Notes under the pieces: generated by a model | The model's database searches: none | The model's input: only the letters and a program-made list of their open reading frames with translations | Told to the model about the DNA's origin: nothing | Part shown: one piece after another, positions 12,101 through 24,100 of the stretch | Layout of the letters: every line of letters begins with the position of its first letter | Numbering within the stretch: the stretch's first letter is position 1 | Program-made: the position numbers and the translations under genes | Origin: Calliphora vicina | Taxonomy: Eukaryota; Arthropoda; Insecta; Diptera; Calliphoridae | Length of the DNA stretch: 64,000 nt | NCBI RefSeq assembly: GCF_958450345.1 | Contig: NC_088780.1 | Coordinates: forward strand, 30,651,667 to 30,715,666 | Reading direction: 5' to 3'

Positions 12101-15100
12101 CTAGAAAGTGCAAAATAAACCCAGACCATTTTTGTTTTATTTGCGGAAAAATTATTCAGTTAAATCGAGTTTTTCCAAACATAAACACTGCAAAATGCTT
12201 ATTTACATTACTTTGGATTCCCCGCGTCAAATCAGGATAAAAAGTGGGTCCCTCTTTCGATTTGCACAAATTGTAGTGAATATATTCCAGATAAAATGAA
12301 CATTAAAAATGTCAGTTTGGTTGAACCAAAAAAAATATTTTTGGTGCTACTCCACATTAAATTAGGTTTAATGAAAAATTTCGTAAAAGCTTTAGATAAG
12401 ACAACACCAGCATTTCAATATTTATGCAGCGTGTTCCCGAGTCTTTCTGATGCTAAATTAAAAGAAGGGATATTTGTGGGTCCTCAAATAAGAAAAATTT
12501 TGGGTGGTACCAAATTTGAGTGTCTATTAACCGATGTAGAAAAAGCAGCACGGGATTATTTTAAACTTGTTGTTCAAGAATTTTTTTTAATAAATATATC
12601 AAAAGTATGACTTCCTGGATTTTTTTAAATATCTTTTCCGAAGTTAGAAGACCTAAAACATAAATACCCATATGTTTCAGTTCATTCAGTTTATAAATTT
12701 ATCAAAGGTTTATAAAACAGATTTTGAATGGAAATTTTGTTTTATAAATTTAAAAATTTTTTATGCATATGGGAGTTATTTTTTAGTCAGAAATGGATTT
12801 AATAAAGAAAAAACGACATATTTCTAACTAAGTATATCTCGCTTATATGGCCTATTTTGTTAGCTTTGTATTGCCTTTTAAAAGATTTAGTTAAACCTCT
12901 TAGTTTTAGAAATATTTAAAAAAAACTAAAATTAAACATAATTAATATTAATCATACGCAATGTAACACAGTAATGATTGAATAGGAATGCAATACGTAA
13001 CTACTGAATCAATCACTACAAAACTTGGTATATTAACAGAGGAGATATTAAGCTTGAAGAATATAGTTTAAATACTACAGAATGTCTAACTTATAAGGAC
13101 TGAGATCGAAAAAACCTTAACACACGTTTTTCGTTAAAAGTTTTAATTATTGGATTTTTTTTTAATCAAGGTACCTTTGTAAAGCACATCAGTTATTAAG
13201 TTTAATGTCAATTATATTCATTTGTAGTTAATCTAATTAAAATGATGACGAGAAGAAAATGCGTACTAAAATTATTAAATATTTTCAACAAAAAACAACT
13301 CGGTCCCACAAAAAGTTGGCCAAACCATCAAAGGCATATAGTCAAACTGATTCCAATGTTATTAAACAGTATCGGGAGAACTTGTCCGTTGATGGAAAAC
13401 CTTTTTTAGGTAGAATGAATGGGCCACATGATGTTTCTAAAGCTAATAAATAAAAAGCATTTTCAGAAGAGCTCGCAACACATCCGGTAGGAAAGCAGTC
13501 CGGTTAGCTGTGTTCTCGGACTATTTTTTGCGAAAAGTTAAAGCCAATGCAGGTTTAAAACACACAAGGCTCAAAAACTTCCTGACATAAACTCTGCTAA
13601 AAATTTAGAGGCCAATACCGGAGCACGGAAATTGAAGTCAATTTTTATACAAAAAATATGCTGCATAATGGATGCCAAACATTTCTCGCAGCTTCCGGGT
13701 CAATATTTTTATGTTGGTGATGCTCGAGGGAATGTTGTAGAAAACTTTAGGACCCAAAAGCAGAAAATTTTTCCAAAAAGTTCTTGCTTTTGCGGCAAAA
13801 GAAACCAAACATTTGTTACAAAGGACTCTATAAAATTTACATCAAGGAATGTTTACAAAAGAGGATGCTTCCATTCTTAATGTGTCCACTTATTTTTGGC
13901 CTGATTTGGCATCCTATCACTATGGTAAGCAAGGTCTTGAGTAATACAAGAACAATAATGTGATATTTGTACCAAGAGAGGGACATCCTCCAAACTGCCT
14001 GGAGAGATATTGGGCTCTTGTTAAAAGAGAATTGAAGAGCACAAAAAGGTGTCCAAAAGTGTAAATGGAAATGGACTATGTGTTCAAACAAAGTGAAAGC
14101 TTTATAAAAACCTTAATGGAAGGGTTTCCGGAAAAGATTCATAAATTCATCACTATTGATTAGAACTATAAAAATAATATTTTTTGTAAATTGTGATAAT
14201 AATTTGAGTCTAATAAAAAAAGAAAATCAGAATTGCAAGTTTAGTGGTTTCATTTTTATCCTTATAGCCCCTTTGGTTACCTTTCAAAAGCTTTTTGAAT
14301 TGTTTTGCTAAACCTTTTAGTTGCTGAAATATTTAAAAATAACGAAAAAATAAACATAATTAATATTAATCATACGTCATGTTATACAGTGATATGGATT
14401 GAATAGGTATTATATAAATAACTTCTAAACTAATGGTTCAATTGGAACGAAACTTGCTATATTAATATAGAAGAATTTAAGCTTTAAAGGACAATCAAGC
14501 CTAAATACAGTATTGCCTTTGGTTACTCAAAATTTAACAACTTGATTTTCCTGTCCGCTTAATTTTTTGAAAATATCAACAGAGCTTAAACAAATTTTAA
14601 GAATACATCATTTCACAACTCTAACTACAACCATAAATGTACGTTACCGTAGCCATGTAAAAAATTTCAAAATATCTTACCATTAAATCACCATTTTATG
14701 TGGCAACCAAACTTGTATAATACATTTTAAACATTATTTTTCGATTTTAATAGATATTTTTTCTTTTTATTTCTTTTCAACTTTTCTTTCTCCTGCTGAC
14801 TCCTTAACATTTTAACGTTCATATGTCATGTATGCCAGATTAAGGCCATTGCTGCTGCCAAATACAATTATTCATTTCAAGATGATGAACCGATTTCGGC
14901 ATTTGTCACCTCGTTCTTTGATGGTGTTCTTCTGTATGCGAATGCCTTAAATGACAGCATAAGAGAAGATCCCTCGGTTCTAACAAGGCCCATAAATGGC
15001 ACCGATATGGTTAGACGCATGTGGAATCGCAGTTTTATGGGTATTACTGGCAATGTGACCATAGATGCTAATGGTGATAGAATTTCTGCTTACTCGTTGC

Positions 15101-18100
15101 TGGATATGAATCCTACAACTGGAAGATTTGAGATAGTGGCTCATTTTCAGCACAATAAATTGGAATATGTGCCGGGCAAGGTAATACATTGGGCTGGTGA
15201 TAGGCTGGAGCCACCGCTAGATAGACCGGAGTGCGGCTATGATGGTTCTTTATGTCCGGATAATTGTAAGTATTGAGTTAGTTCAGCTAGCTAGTTTAGA
15301 CTTTAAAAAACGTATAATCGCTCCTATAACTAAGTAATGATTCGCACAGAAACAGTTTTATTGTGTTAACTGAAGTAGTTGCTAGTTGAAGGATTCGAAT
15401 GTTTCGATTGGCGGGAAACATTCGAATCCTTTCTCTGTATAATGGAGTTTTATAGGCCATTTCTTTGAGCCCTAAACTACAGCCTTGTTAAAACTTTAAT
15501 TTATCTTTTCTCTTCCTTTTCCAGCTCTCCCCGGCTATGCCATACTCTCCATAGTCCTGGGCGCTGTGGTGGTCATTATGAGCATTTGTTTCTTTTTCGG
15601 CTATCGCCACTATAAATCGGAAGCCGAAATCAACTCTATGGCTTGGCGTGTTTCCATCGATGATGTTATGTTTCACAATTCGGCTGGCCGATGTTTTCGT
15701 GGTTCTTTACATTCCTTGGTCAAACACAGCTCACAAATGACTCTCATGTCCGATGACATGGGCTCGCTAAGCGGTGATCGTCAAATCTTTATACCCGTTG
15801 GTATATTTAGAGGCTGCAAGGCAGCTGTTAAAATCATCGATGAGCGCAATATAAATCTAACGCGCTCCTTGATGTTGGAACTGAAACGCATGAAGGATCT
15901 GCAGCATGAGCATTTGGTGAAATTTTATGGTGCCTGTTTGGATCCGGCCAAGAGTTTCATTCTAACGGAGTACTGTCCGAAGGGTTCGTTGCAGGATATT
16001 TTGGAGAATGATCAATTCCAGCTGGACTGGATGTTTAAGTTATCGCTAATGCATGATATTGTAAGGGGCATGCATTTTTTACACACTTCCGATATTAAGT
16101 CGCATGGCAATTTGAAGTCTTCGAATTGTGTGGTGGACTCAAGATTTGTTTTAAAAATCTGTGATTTTGGTTTGCATACGTTAAGGAAGACGAACGATGA
16201 TAAGGGCAGTGATATAGAGAATTGTAATAGTTACGCACATTGGAGTAGTAAGTATAACCTTGTAAAATTTTATAAATTTTTTGTTTAACAAACAAATAAG
16301 TGCCATGAATTATTATGTTTAACAATTGCACTCTTACCGAACTTCACCCACACTAAGTTTGAACAAAAACTTTTGTTATGAAAAGCAAATAAAATCGATT
16401 TTTATACCCTTCACCTTCGTGGGAAGGGTATTAATAAGTTTGTCATTCCGTTTGTAATTTCCACAATATAATTTTCTGACCCTATAAAGTATATATTCTG
16501 GATCCTTATAGATAGCGGAGTCGATTAAGCCATGTCCGTCTGTCTGTCTGTCTGTCTGTTGAAATCAATTTTCTGAAGACCCCAGATATCTTCGGGATCC
16601 AAATTAACAATAATTCTGTCAGACATGTTTCCTATTTAAAATCAGCAAAATCGGTCCACAAATGGCTGAGATATGAGGAAAAAACCAGGACAACCTCGAT
16701 TTTTGACCTATATCTGGATTACTAAGTCATCAATATAGACAATATGGATATCTAATGATAGATATTTCAAAGACCTTTGCAACGGCGTATATAAGACCAT
16801 ATTAAATTGGACCTACAATAGGTCAAAATATTTTTTAATCCGAATTTTTTTTTTTCAAAAAAAAAATTAAAAACAAAAAAAATTATTTTAAAATTTAAAA
16901 AACAAAAATTTTTTAAAATTTAAAAAACAAAAAATTCTTAAAATTTAAAATAACAATTCGAAAAAAAAATTTCCAAAAAATGAAAAAAACAACTTTGGCA
17001 AAAAAAATAAATTTTGTTTACCTAAAAATATTTAAAATTTTTATTTTGAAGTATAATTTGGTGAAGGGTATAAGATTCGGCACAGCCGAATATAGCTCAC
17101 TTACTTGTTTTTTTTTTCTTCTTATTAAATCAACAACTTTTAAGGCTTTTGTTATTGCAAACAAAACTCATGCTTGCATTGTGCTTAAGACTGAACAAAA
17201 CGTTTTTAAAAACTTTTACAAATATTCATACTTAAAATGAAAAAAAAAGAAATCTATACAAAATTATTTAAGATCCTGGCAAACAAATAGTATTATTTTG
17301 TTTTCTAGTAAATATTTAAATGAAATGAATCAGAAATTCTTATAAATTTTTAAATTTTTTATTATTTACTCAAGCAAATAGTTGGTAACCACATTGGCAA
17401 TGTAAAATTCATATTTATTTTTGAAATATTCTACGAATCTATATAAATAGGCATTAAATGTTGTTAGAAAATGCCATTTCTTGAAGAACATATAGCAGAA
17501 TTGTATTTAGTATTGAAGAGAAAGTGTCTTCACAACCACAAGTGGTGAATATTTCTAGGTCATAAGTATATATATATATAATACCTATATTTAGTTTAAG
17601 ACTCCAATAATGTACAAATCAGCTTTAAGTCATTTTTTGACTCACTGGAACATCGTCGCAATGTGGGTTGTGTTTCACTGTTCTACCGATACTACAATGG
17701 TATGTGCTCTGCTGAAATTAGGGAACTTGTTCTCGAAACCCGTAGTTTTTTACACAATACATGCTCTTCGGCAAGGGAACACCAATTTGTTGTCGACTGG
17801 ACAGTAGATCGCACAACACATTACAGGGTTCTGTTCTTTAGCCGTGGAATAAGCTTTCTTAAGTCTTAAGTCTTGCCTTCGATGTTGGGCAATGTAAAAG
17901 TTGTTCGTTTGAGATCAGCATATTGCAGTAGGAGCCTACAAGGACAAGTATCCATTTAGGTTAATATTAGATAGATGGCCTTCCCCGGATAACTCTTCCT
18001 TGTACTGGCTGACTAAACTAAATGACAGAATTGCTGTCTGACTCCAGAAAAATATCCCAATGCTTCCTCAAAAGTCTCCTGGGCCTGATGTTATACCAGC

Positions 18101-21100
18101 ACTGGTCTTGAAGCAGTGTTCTTCGACGCTAGTTCGTCCATTAGCTAACTTTTGCTAGCCTTCCTATAGGAAAAATGATGTCGTTCCATACACCGTTTTG
18201 GCGAAAGTAAAGTGGTGGCTCTAGATATTTCTAAAGCGTTTGATAGAATATGACATGGTGCACTTTTAGCAAAACTTATTGCTTATGGTGTCGGTAATAA
18301 CTTCTGTCGATTTATATCGAGCTTTCTCAGAGATCGCACTATACGAGTTGTTATAGATGGAATTTCATCAAACGAGTTCGATATCAATTCAGGGGTACCG
18401 CAAGGCTCCGTCCTTTCTCTTACTCTATTTCTTATCTTTATAAACGACCTTCTACGTCAAACTTCCAACCCTATCTACTATTTTGCAGATGGCAGCAACA
18501 TTTACCATTCATATGCATTCAATTATATACCAAGCCTGTCGGAGATTGGGACAATGAGGCAAAATATGAATGATACGCTCAACCAAGATCTTGTGACAAT
18601 CTCTGAATGGGGTTGTGCGAATAGAGTTGATTTCAATGCACGCAAGCCTCAATGTTGTATGTTAACTCACAAACGCACAACAGATCATGTTGCTCCATCT
18701 GTTTTTATGGGTGGTGTAAATATTAAGGAATCAGAAGCTTTTGATGTTCTAGGCATGGGTATTTAGTGCGATGTCCGCTGGACAAAACACATTTTTCGAG
18801 TGTCGAAAGAAGCATTCAAGTTCCTTGGTTTTCTAAAACGGTGTAAGAAATACTTCACTCCATCTGATCTCCTTACTATTTACACCACTTATATCCGACC
18901 TTAAATGGAATACAACTCTCATGTGTGGGCCGGTGCTTCAAAGTCTATTTTGGAGTTACTCGACCGCGTACAGGAGAGGGCGAAGGTGCTTATCGGCGAC
19001 AGTAGGGTATGCAGCTCTATTGACTCACTGGAACATCGTCGCAATGTGGGTTGTGTTTCACTGTTCTACCGATACTACAATGGTATGTGCTCTGCTGAAA
19101 TTAGGGAACTTGTTCTCGAAACCCGTAGTTTTTTACACAATACATGCTCTTCGGCAAGGGAACACCAATTTGTTGTCGACTGGACAGTAGATCGCACAAC
19201 ACATTACAGGGTTCTGTTCTTTAGCCGTGGAATAAGCTTCCTCCTGAAGTCTTTCCTGTCACTTTCAATATAGGAAAATTCAAATCAAATGCCCACAAAC
19301 ACTACTCCCTCTATCCTCCCTCCCATAACCTATTTTCCTAGTTCCAACACAATGCTTTGCATGAATAGGGGTCATCCCCTGAGAGCTGGTCCAACGTTTC
19401 CGTAAGAAACGTTGTTTAGTTAAAGACGTGTTTACATATATTTTATCTCCAGCATTGAACTTCGTGCTTATCAGCGTAAAAAACGATTACGCATAGCCTC
19501 AGTATACCCATGATTGTTTAGTTTAGTTTGGAAGTGGTGTGCACTTCCACTCAGAGACCGTAAGGTCCATTGCGATTCCCTTCAAGAGTCATATATAGTA
19601 AAGAAGGAATGTGAAAAAGAAGAATCCAAATAGGCATAGAGAAGATATTGTTTACGGATTTGAAATCTTTGTAAAACGCCCATTAAGTAGCCAACCTATT
19701 GCCCTAATAAAACCTAGTATGCTACTCAGTTCACAGCCAGTAATACTAACTAAATTCATCCATAAATATGTTTCCTAGTCATTTAAATCTATGAGCCTGT
19801 AATCTAGGGCAGTTGAATATAATATGCTCTACTGTCTCCAGCTCCTCTACATCCCCACACACCCTACAGAAATCCTGTGTGCCATTATCCCAATTACCTA
19901 TGAAAGCCTCAATTGAGCAATGACCGGTTATCACTCCTATTGCAATCCTGAAGCTACACCTATCGAACTCAATCAGTGTTTTGGTTGCCTTTTCATTCAG
20001 TTTTGTACAAAAGGCCCTGGACACTTTGCAATCCGTCTTACTACTCCAGGATTGGTTGGTGGAGTCACGCAATCTTTCAAATATTAGCCTGTGGTAGTGA
20101 CATGCATGAGGTTTTACCCCCCATTCCCTAGTACCATAATCTAAATCAGAAGCATGTCTGGCCAGTTTTTCTGCTACCTCATTTCCCTGTTTATCACAGT
20201 TCCCCGGTACCCAATACTATCTTATTGAGTAGCTCTTCCACTAAGTTGAAATGTATTAACATTGACATTTCAAAGTCCTAAGTGCCGCCTGACGGTACAC
20301 CCCTCAGTGACGTGTGCGCTCTTTCGGAGCGCAACATATCAGGCTAGTGTAGTGGTTTTGAACCTTACTTTTGGTAAAAGTTCTTTCCTGAGAAACAAAA
20401 AAGCAGTTTTATAGAACAGTCGCTTAGTTAACAACTTAAGCCGATTATATTTTGGGTTATTCCAGAAAGAAGATCAAATTGAAATGGGAGTAGTGCAGTA
20501 TATTCTTTCTTAGGTCAGAGAATAACATACAAGAATTCTTACACAACCCAGGACTCTTGCATAAGCGTATAATCTCTGATAGACTAATTTTCACTAAAAA
20601 AGTCTTCAGCAAGAAAAACGATTTATTAGATTTAAATATTTAAAACAGCAGATGTGAAATTTGTCATACTTTGGCCGTACTCCCTATATAATATTAATTC
20701 AAGTTCTTTACTCTTAATATCTAAATTTCCCAGGATACATGGATCGATCAAGGAAAGTTGTGACAAGCGGCACACCACAAGATGGTATCATCTCTCCACT
20801 TCTGTGGAATCTTGTCGTAAATAAAATCCTTTTCAGGCTCAGTAGGACAGGTACCAAAGTAGTCGCATATGCTGACGACGTTGTGCTTCTTATTCAGGGG
20901 AAGTTTCTTCCCACAATAAGTAAACTCATGGAATCAGCTCTCAGCGTTATGCTATCATGGGCCAAGAAAAACGGTATAGGTGTTAACCCTGCCAAGACCG
21001 AAATGGTTCTTTTCACCATAATTCAGACCTCCACGACTGGATGGTGCTTTTCTGAAGTTTTCAAGCGAAGCCAAATATCTTGGCGTAATTTTGGTCTCTA

Positions 21101-24100
21101 AGCTCTCGTGGAAACGTAATGCTGAGAGTCGAATGAAGTAGGCATTATGTGCCTTCTATATATGTAAGAAAACCTTTGTGAAGAGATGGGGTCTTAAACC
21201 ATACATTGTACACTGGATGTACACCGCGGTCATAAGACCTATTTTGACCTATGGGGCTCTTGTTTGGTGGAGAGTGGTAGACACTAAGACTCACCTTTCT
21301 ATTCTAAACAAGGTACAAAGATTTGCATGACTGGCTCTATGAATTCCACCCCACAGGCCAGTCTAGAGACGATGCTAAATATAACTCCCCTTGATATATA
21401 TATATCAAATGCATTTCTGCTAAGTCTGCTCTACGACTTAAACAGTCGAGGGGACTGAAGCATGATCGTAATGGTCACGGCACCATCCTACAAAAGATAG
21501 ACAGGCCAATCATAGGTCGGGAAACGGACTACATAATACCTACACCGAATTTTGATAGAATATTTAAGATCAGAATACCGACAAGGGATGATTGGGCCGC
21601 GAACTCTGTCCTAAGGGATGACGTGATCTCAATCTACACTGATGGTTCAAAGACAGAAAAAGGCACGGGCTCGGGAATCTTCTCAGATGAGCTGGACCTT
21701 TTGATGTCTCTTCGATTACCCGATACCTGCACGGTTTTCCAGGCAGAGATTTATGCCATCGATACAGAAGAATCCGGGAACTGAATCTCGAAAATTCTAC
21801 CATACATATCTACTTGGACAGCCTTGCATCAATCAAGGCTCTTAACTCCAACTGCACAACTGACACAACATCACGTCGAGTTGATATGGGTTCCAGGAAT
21901 GAAGTATCTGATGAGTGCGCAACCAACGGGTCGTCCCTGGACGTATCTCTTGCGCAAAGGGATATTTACACTCCCTTGGTGACAGTATCGAAATTGATAG
22001 ATGAATGGGATTTGATCGAGACGGAACTCAGGTGGTCAAATATCAGCACTTGTAGAATATCCAGAATGCTCTGGCCCAATCTGACAGAGGATAGAACTAG
22101 GACTATTTTGTCTCTTAGTAGGAATTCGATTAGGCTTCTTACGGGTATAATTACTGGGCACTGTATGATTGGACATATGTCGGAACGTATGGGTTACCCA
22201 CGTTATAGCTATTGTAGAAGTTGTTTAGATGAAGAGAAGGAGGAAACGGTACAAAACCTTCTATGTGAATGCCCAGCCTTACAATAGCATAAACTACTAC
22301 ATCTTGATAGAGCTCTTTTCCATGATCTGGACTGTCTCAGAGATATGTCACTAGTAAATATGATCAGATTTATTAGAAATACCGGCTGGTTCCCACGGGG
22401 ATCACAGGAATCACATAGTCAACGAAATTAGAGAGGAAAACTATTCTCACTTTTATGTATGAAATTTTCAGCATAAGGGAATAGTATTTCTAAGGGTACC
22501 ACAATGGACCACAAGGCCTCCGAGTGTACTCGCCAACTTACGAGCAACCCACGTAACCTAACTTAATGGAAAAAACGCATTAGTTTTCAAAGTATTTTCA
22601 ATGTATAACAAGTTTCTTGGCTTTAAAACGTCTTCAACCGTCATTATCCTTTTATATTCATACTACTAAGTAAATATCTAGATGTTATTAATCAATTTAA
22701 CAATTATGATTTCTCCAGACATTTTTTTATATATAAAAAAATCCTTTAACAATTTTGTTTATATTTATTTTCATTTATTATTTACAGAACTATTATGGTC
22801 AGCACCGGAACTCTTAAAAATGGAAGGTAATCGTCCACCTGAGGGCACACAAAAAGGTGATGTCTATTCATTTGGAATAATTGTACATGAAATAACAACT
22901 AGACAAGGACCCTTTTACTTGGGTAAATTGGAAGAGGAGAAAGCGCCACAAGGTAAGAAAAAAAACAAGAACATTTAAAATAAAGTTGGTATTAAAAACG
23001 AACTAGTATTGGAATCTATTAAAAAAGATTTCACACGTAATTTATTTATTCAAAGCAATTTTCTTAAACATTTTTTCACACAAACTATAATTACTTTGTG
23101 TGTTATTTAATACATAGAAAAATACACCTAGAAAGGAAACTAGAAAAAAATACTGAAACAAAAAAATTACTCAAAATAATCACACATACCAGAGTTGTTG
23201 TAGTTTCCACATAGTTTTTGTTTACTAATACATTCTCAGGTTCTTAGGTTTTTGACAACTGAGTTAGGTTTCTGACAGAAGAGTTTCCGATCTAGTTGTA
23301 TTTATCTAAGGTTAAAGGTACTTACAAAGAAAACTAAAAACTTTCTTTGACTTATTTGTTATTCCATTTATTATTAATTTATAGCTCATTTATTTGTATT
23401 GAAATGTCGTATTGGATTCACTTGTTATCTGTTCAATTTCATTTTTACTTCCGCTGAAGTTAGAGGTTTTACGTTTATAAAATTTGCGCTACAGATTAAG
23501 TGGAAGTATGCATAAGTTTGTTATATAATTTGTGACAAATTAAACATTAATATCTCTACAGAATCGTACTATTTTTAATCTAGTATGAGAAAATTATTAT
23601 TCAAGTGAAACTCTCTTTGTAATGATGTATGTACTTAGTTGACCTCCTCTTTAATTATTTATTTTCCCCCCATAAAGTTCATTTAGCTAATCTTTGCAAT
23701 AAAAACTAAATTATATGTAATTCGTTTTACTCAACTTTAATGTCCTTCCTCTAAAACCCAACATTCCTTGTAAACCAGCTTGTCTTTTATTTTGTTCGTC
23801 ATTTTTCACCTAATTGACGCTATTACCTTTATTTTATGCTCCTCCCCACAACTTTTGCTGTTTCTATTTCAACATATTTTTTTCCTTTAGCAGACAATTG
23901 AATACAACACCTGCAATTTAAAGTTGATGACAATTGTCAATGAGATCAAAATACATACATAGCTTGTGTTTTTTTATTATTGTTTGTCAATTGCTTGTCC
24001 TCTTGTTACTTTCTCAAGGATAGAATTCTATTCGAATGGTTCATTATGCGTTGACAAGGAGCAGGAACTTGTTAACAATAAAAAAAAGAACAGGTAAATA

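Larger units (their letters stand above)
418..14540 (+). repeat. Thirteen-copy dispersed intronic repeat with palindromic core
   Basis: A roughly 200-300 bp unit recurs thirteen times, always on the + strand. Core positions: 508-534, 930-956, 1380-1406, 2127-2153, 2621-2647, 5641-5662 (shortened), 7811-7834, 9018-9044, 10130-10155, 10525-10551, 11227-11253, 12938-12964 and 14356-14382. The core reads ATTAATATTAATCATACGTC with little change; its first 12 bases are a perfect palindrome and its end contains the half-site ACGTCA. Upstream each copy has a version of TATTTTGTTAGCTTT and TTTTAGTTT.AGAAATATT; downstream come ACTTCTAAACTACT, a CGGTACAAAACTTGG-like motif and AAGCTTTCATAATAT. Copies at 2030-2340 and 2515-2825 are the most alike. 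No copy was noticed elsewhere in the window. No target-site duplication, poly-A tail or terminal inverted repeat was found. Confidence 0.85.
118..14838 (+). other. Guanylyl cyclase intron 1 (14.7 kb), overview of content
   Basis: Gene-free apart from decayed mobile-element genes. It holds thirteen copies of one intron-specific repeat between 418 and 14540, a Helitron-like element with a foldback element inside (3157-4497), a minisatellite (5866-7470), a broken CxxC-type repeat gene (12103-12610) and a broken Tc1/mariner-type transposase (13225-14165). Stretches 4500-5560, 8000-8930, 9240-10040 and 11450-12100 are AT-rich, and I see nothing nameable in them. Confidence 0.8.
16248..22787 (+). 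other. Guanylyl cyclase intron 3 (6.5 kb), overview
   Basis: Holds a full Helitron-like element (16403-17112), a jockey-type relic (18060-19440) with a second copy of its 3' piece (17638-17856), an antisense LOA/I-type fragment (19779-20260) and a sense LOA/I-type relic (20735-22437). 17113-17637 and 20270-20730 contain nothing I can name. Confidence 0.75.

Noticed and set aside
19540..19570. Hairpin GGAAGTGGTGTGCACTTCC near 19530-19550 considered as a tRNA or regulatory RNA
   Set aside because: No cloverleaf or other RNA-gene context; it fits an untranslated part of a retroelement.
22682..22787. Upstream extension of the open frame before the 22788 exon as coding
   Set aside because: It contains the acceptor's pyrimidine-rich tract, and the joined protein matches the family only from 22788 on.
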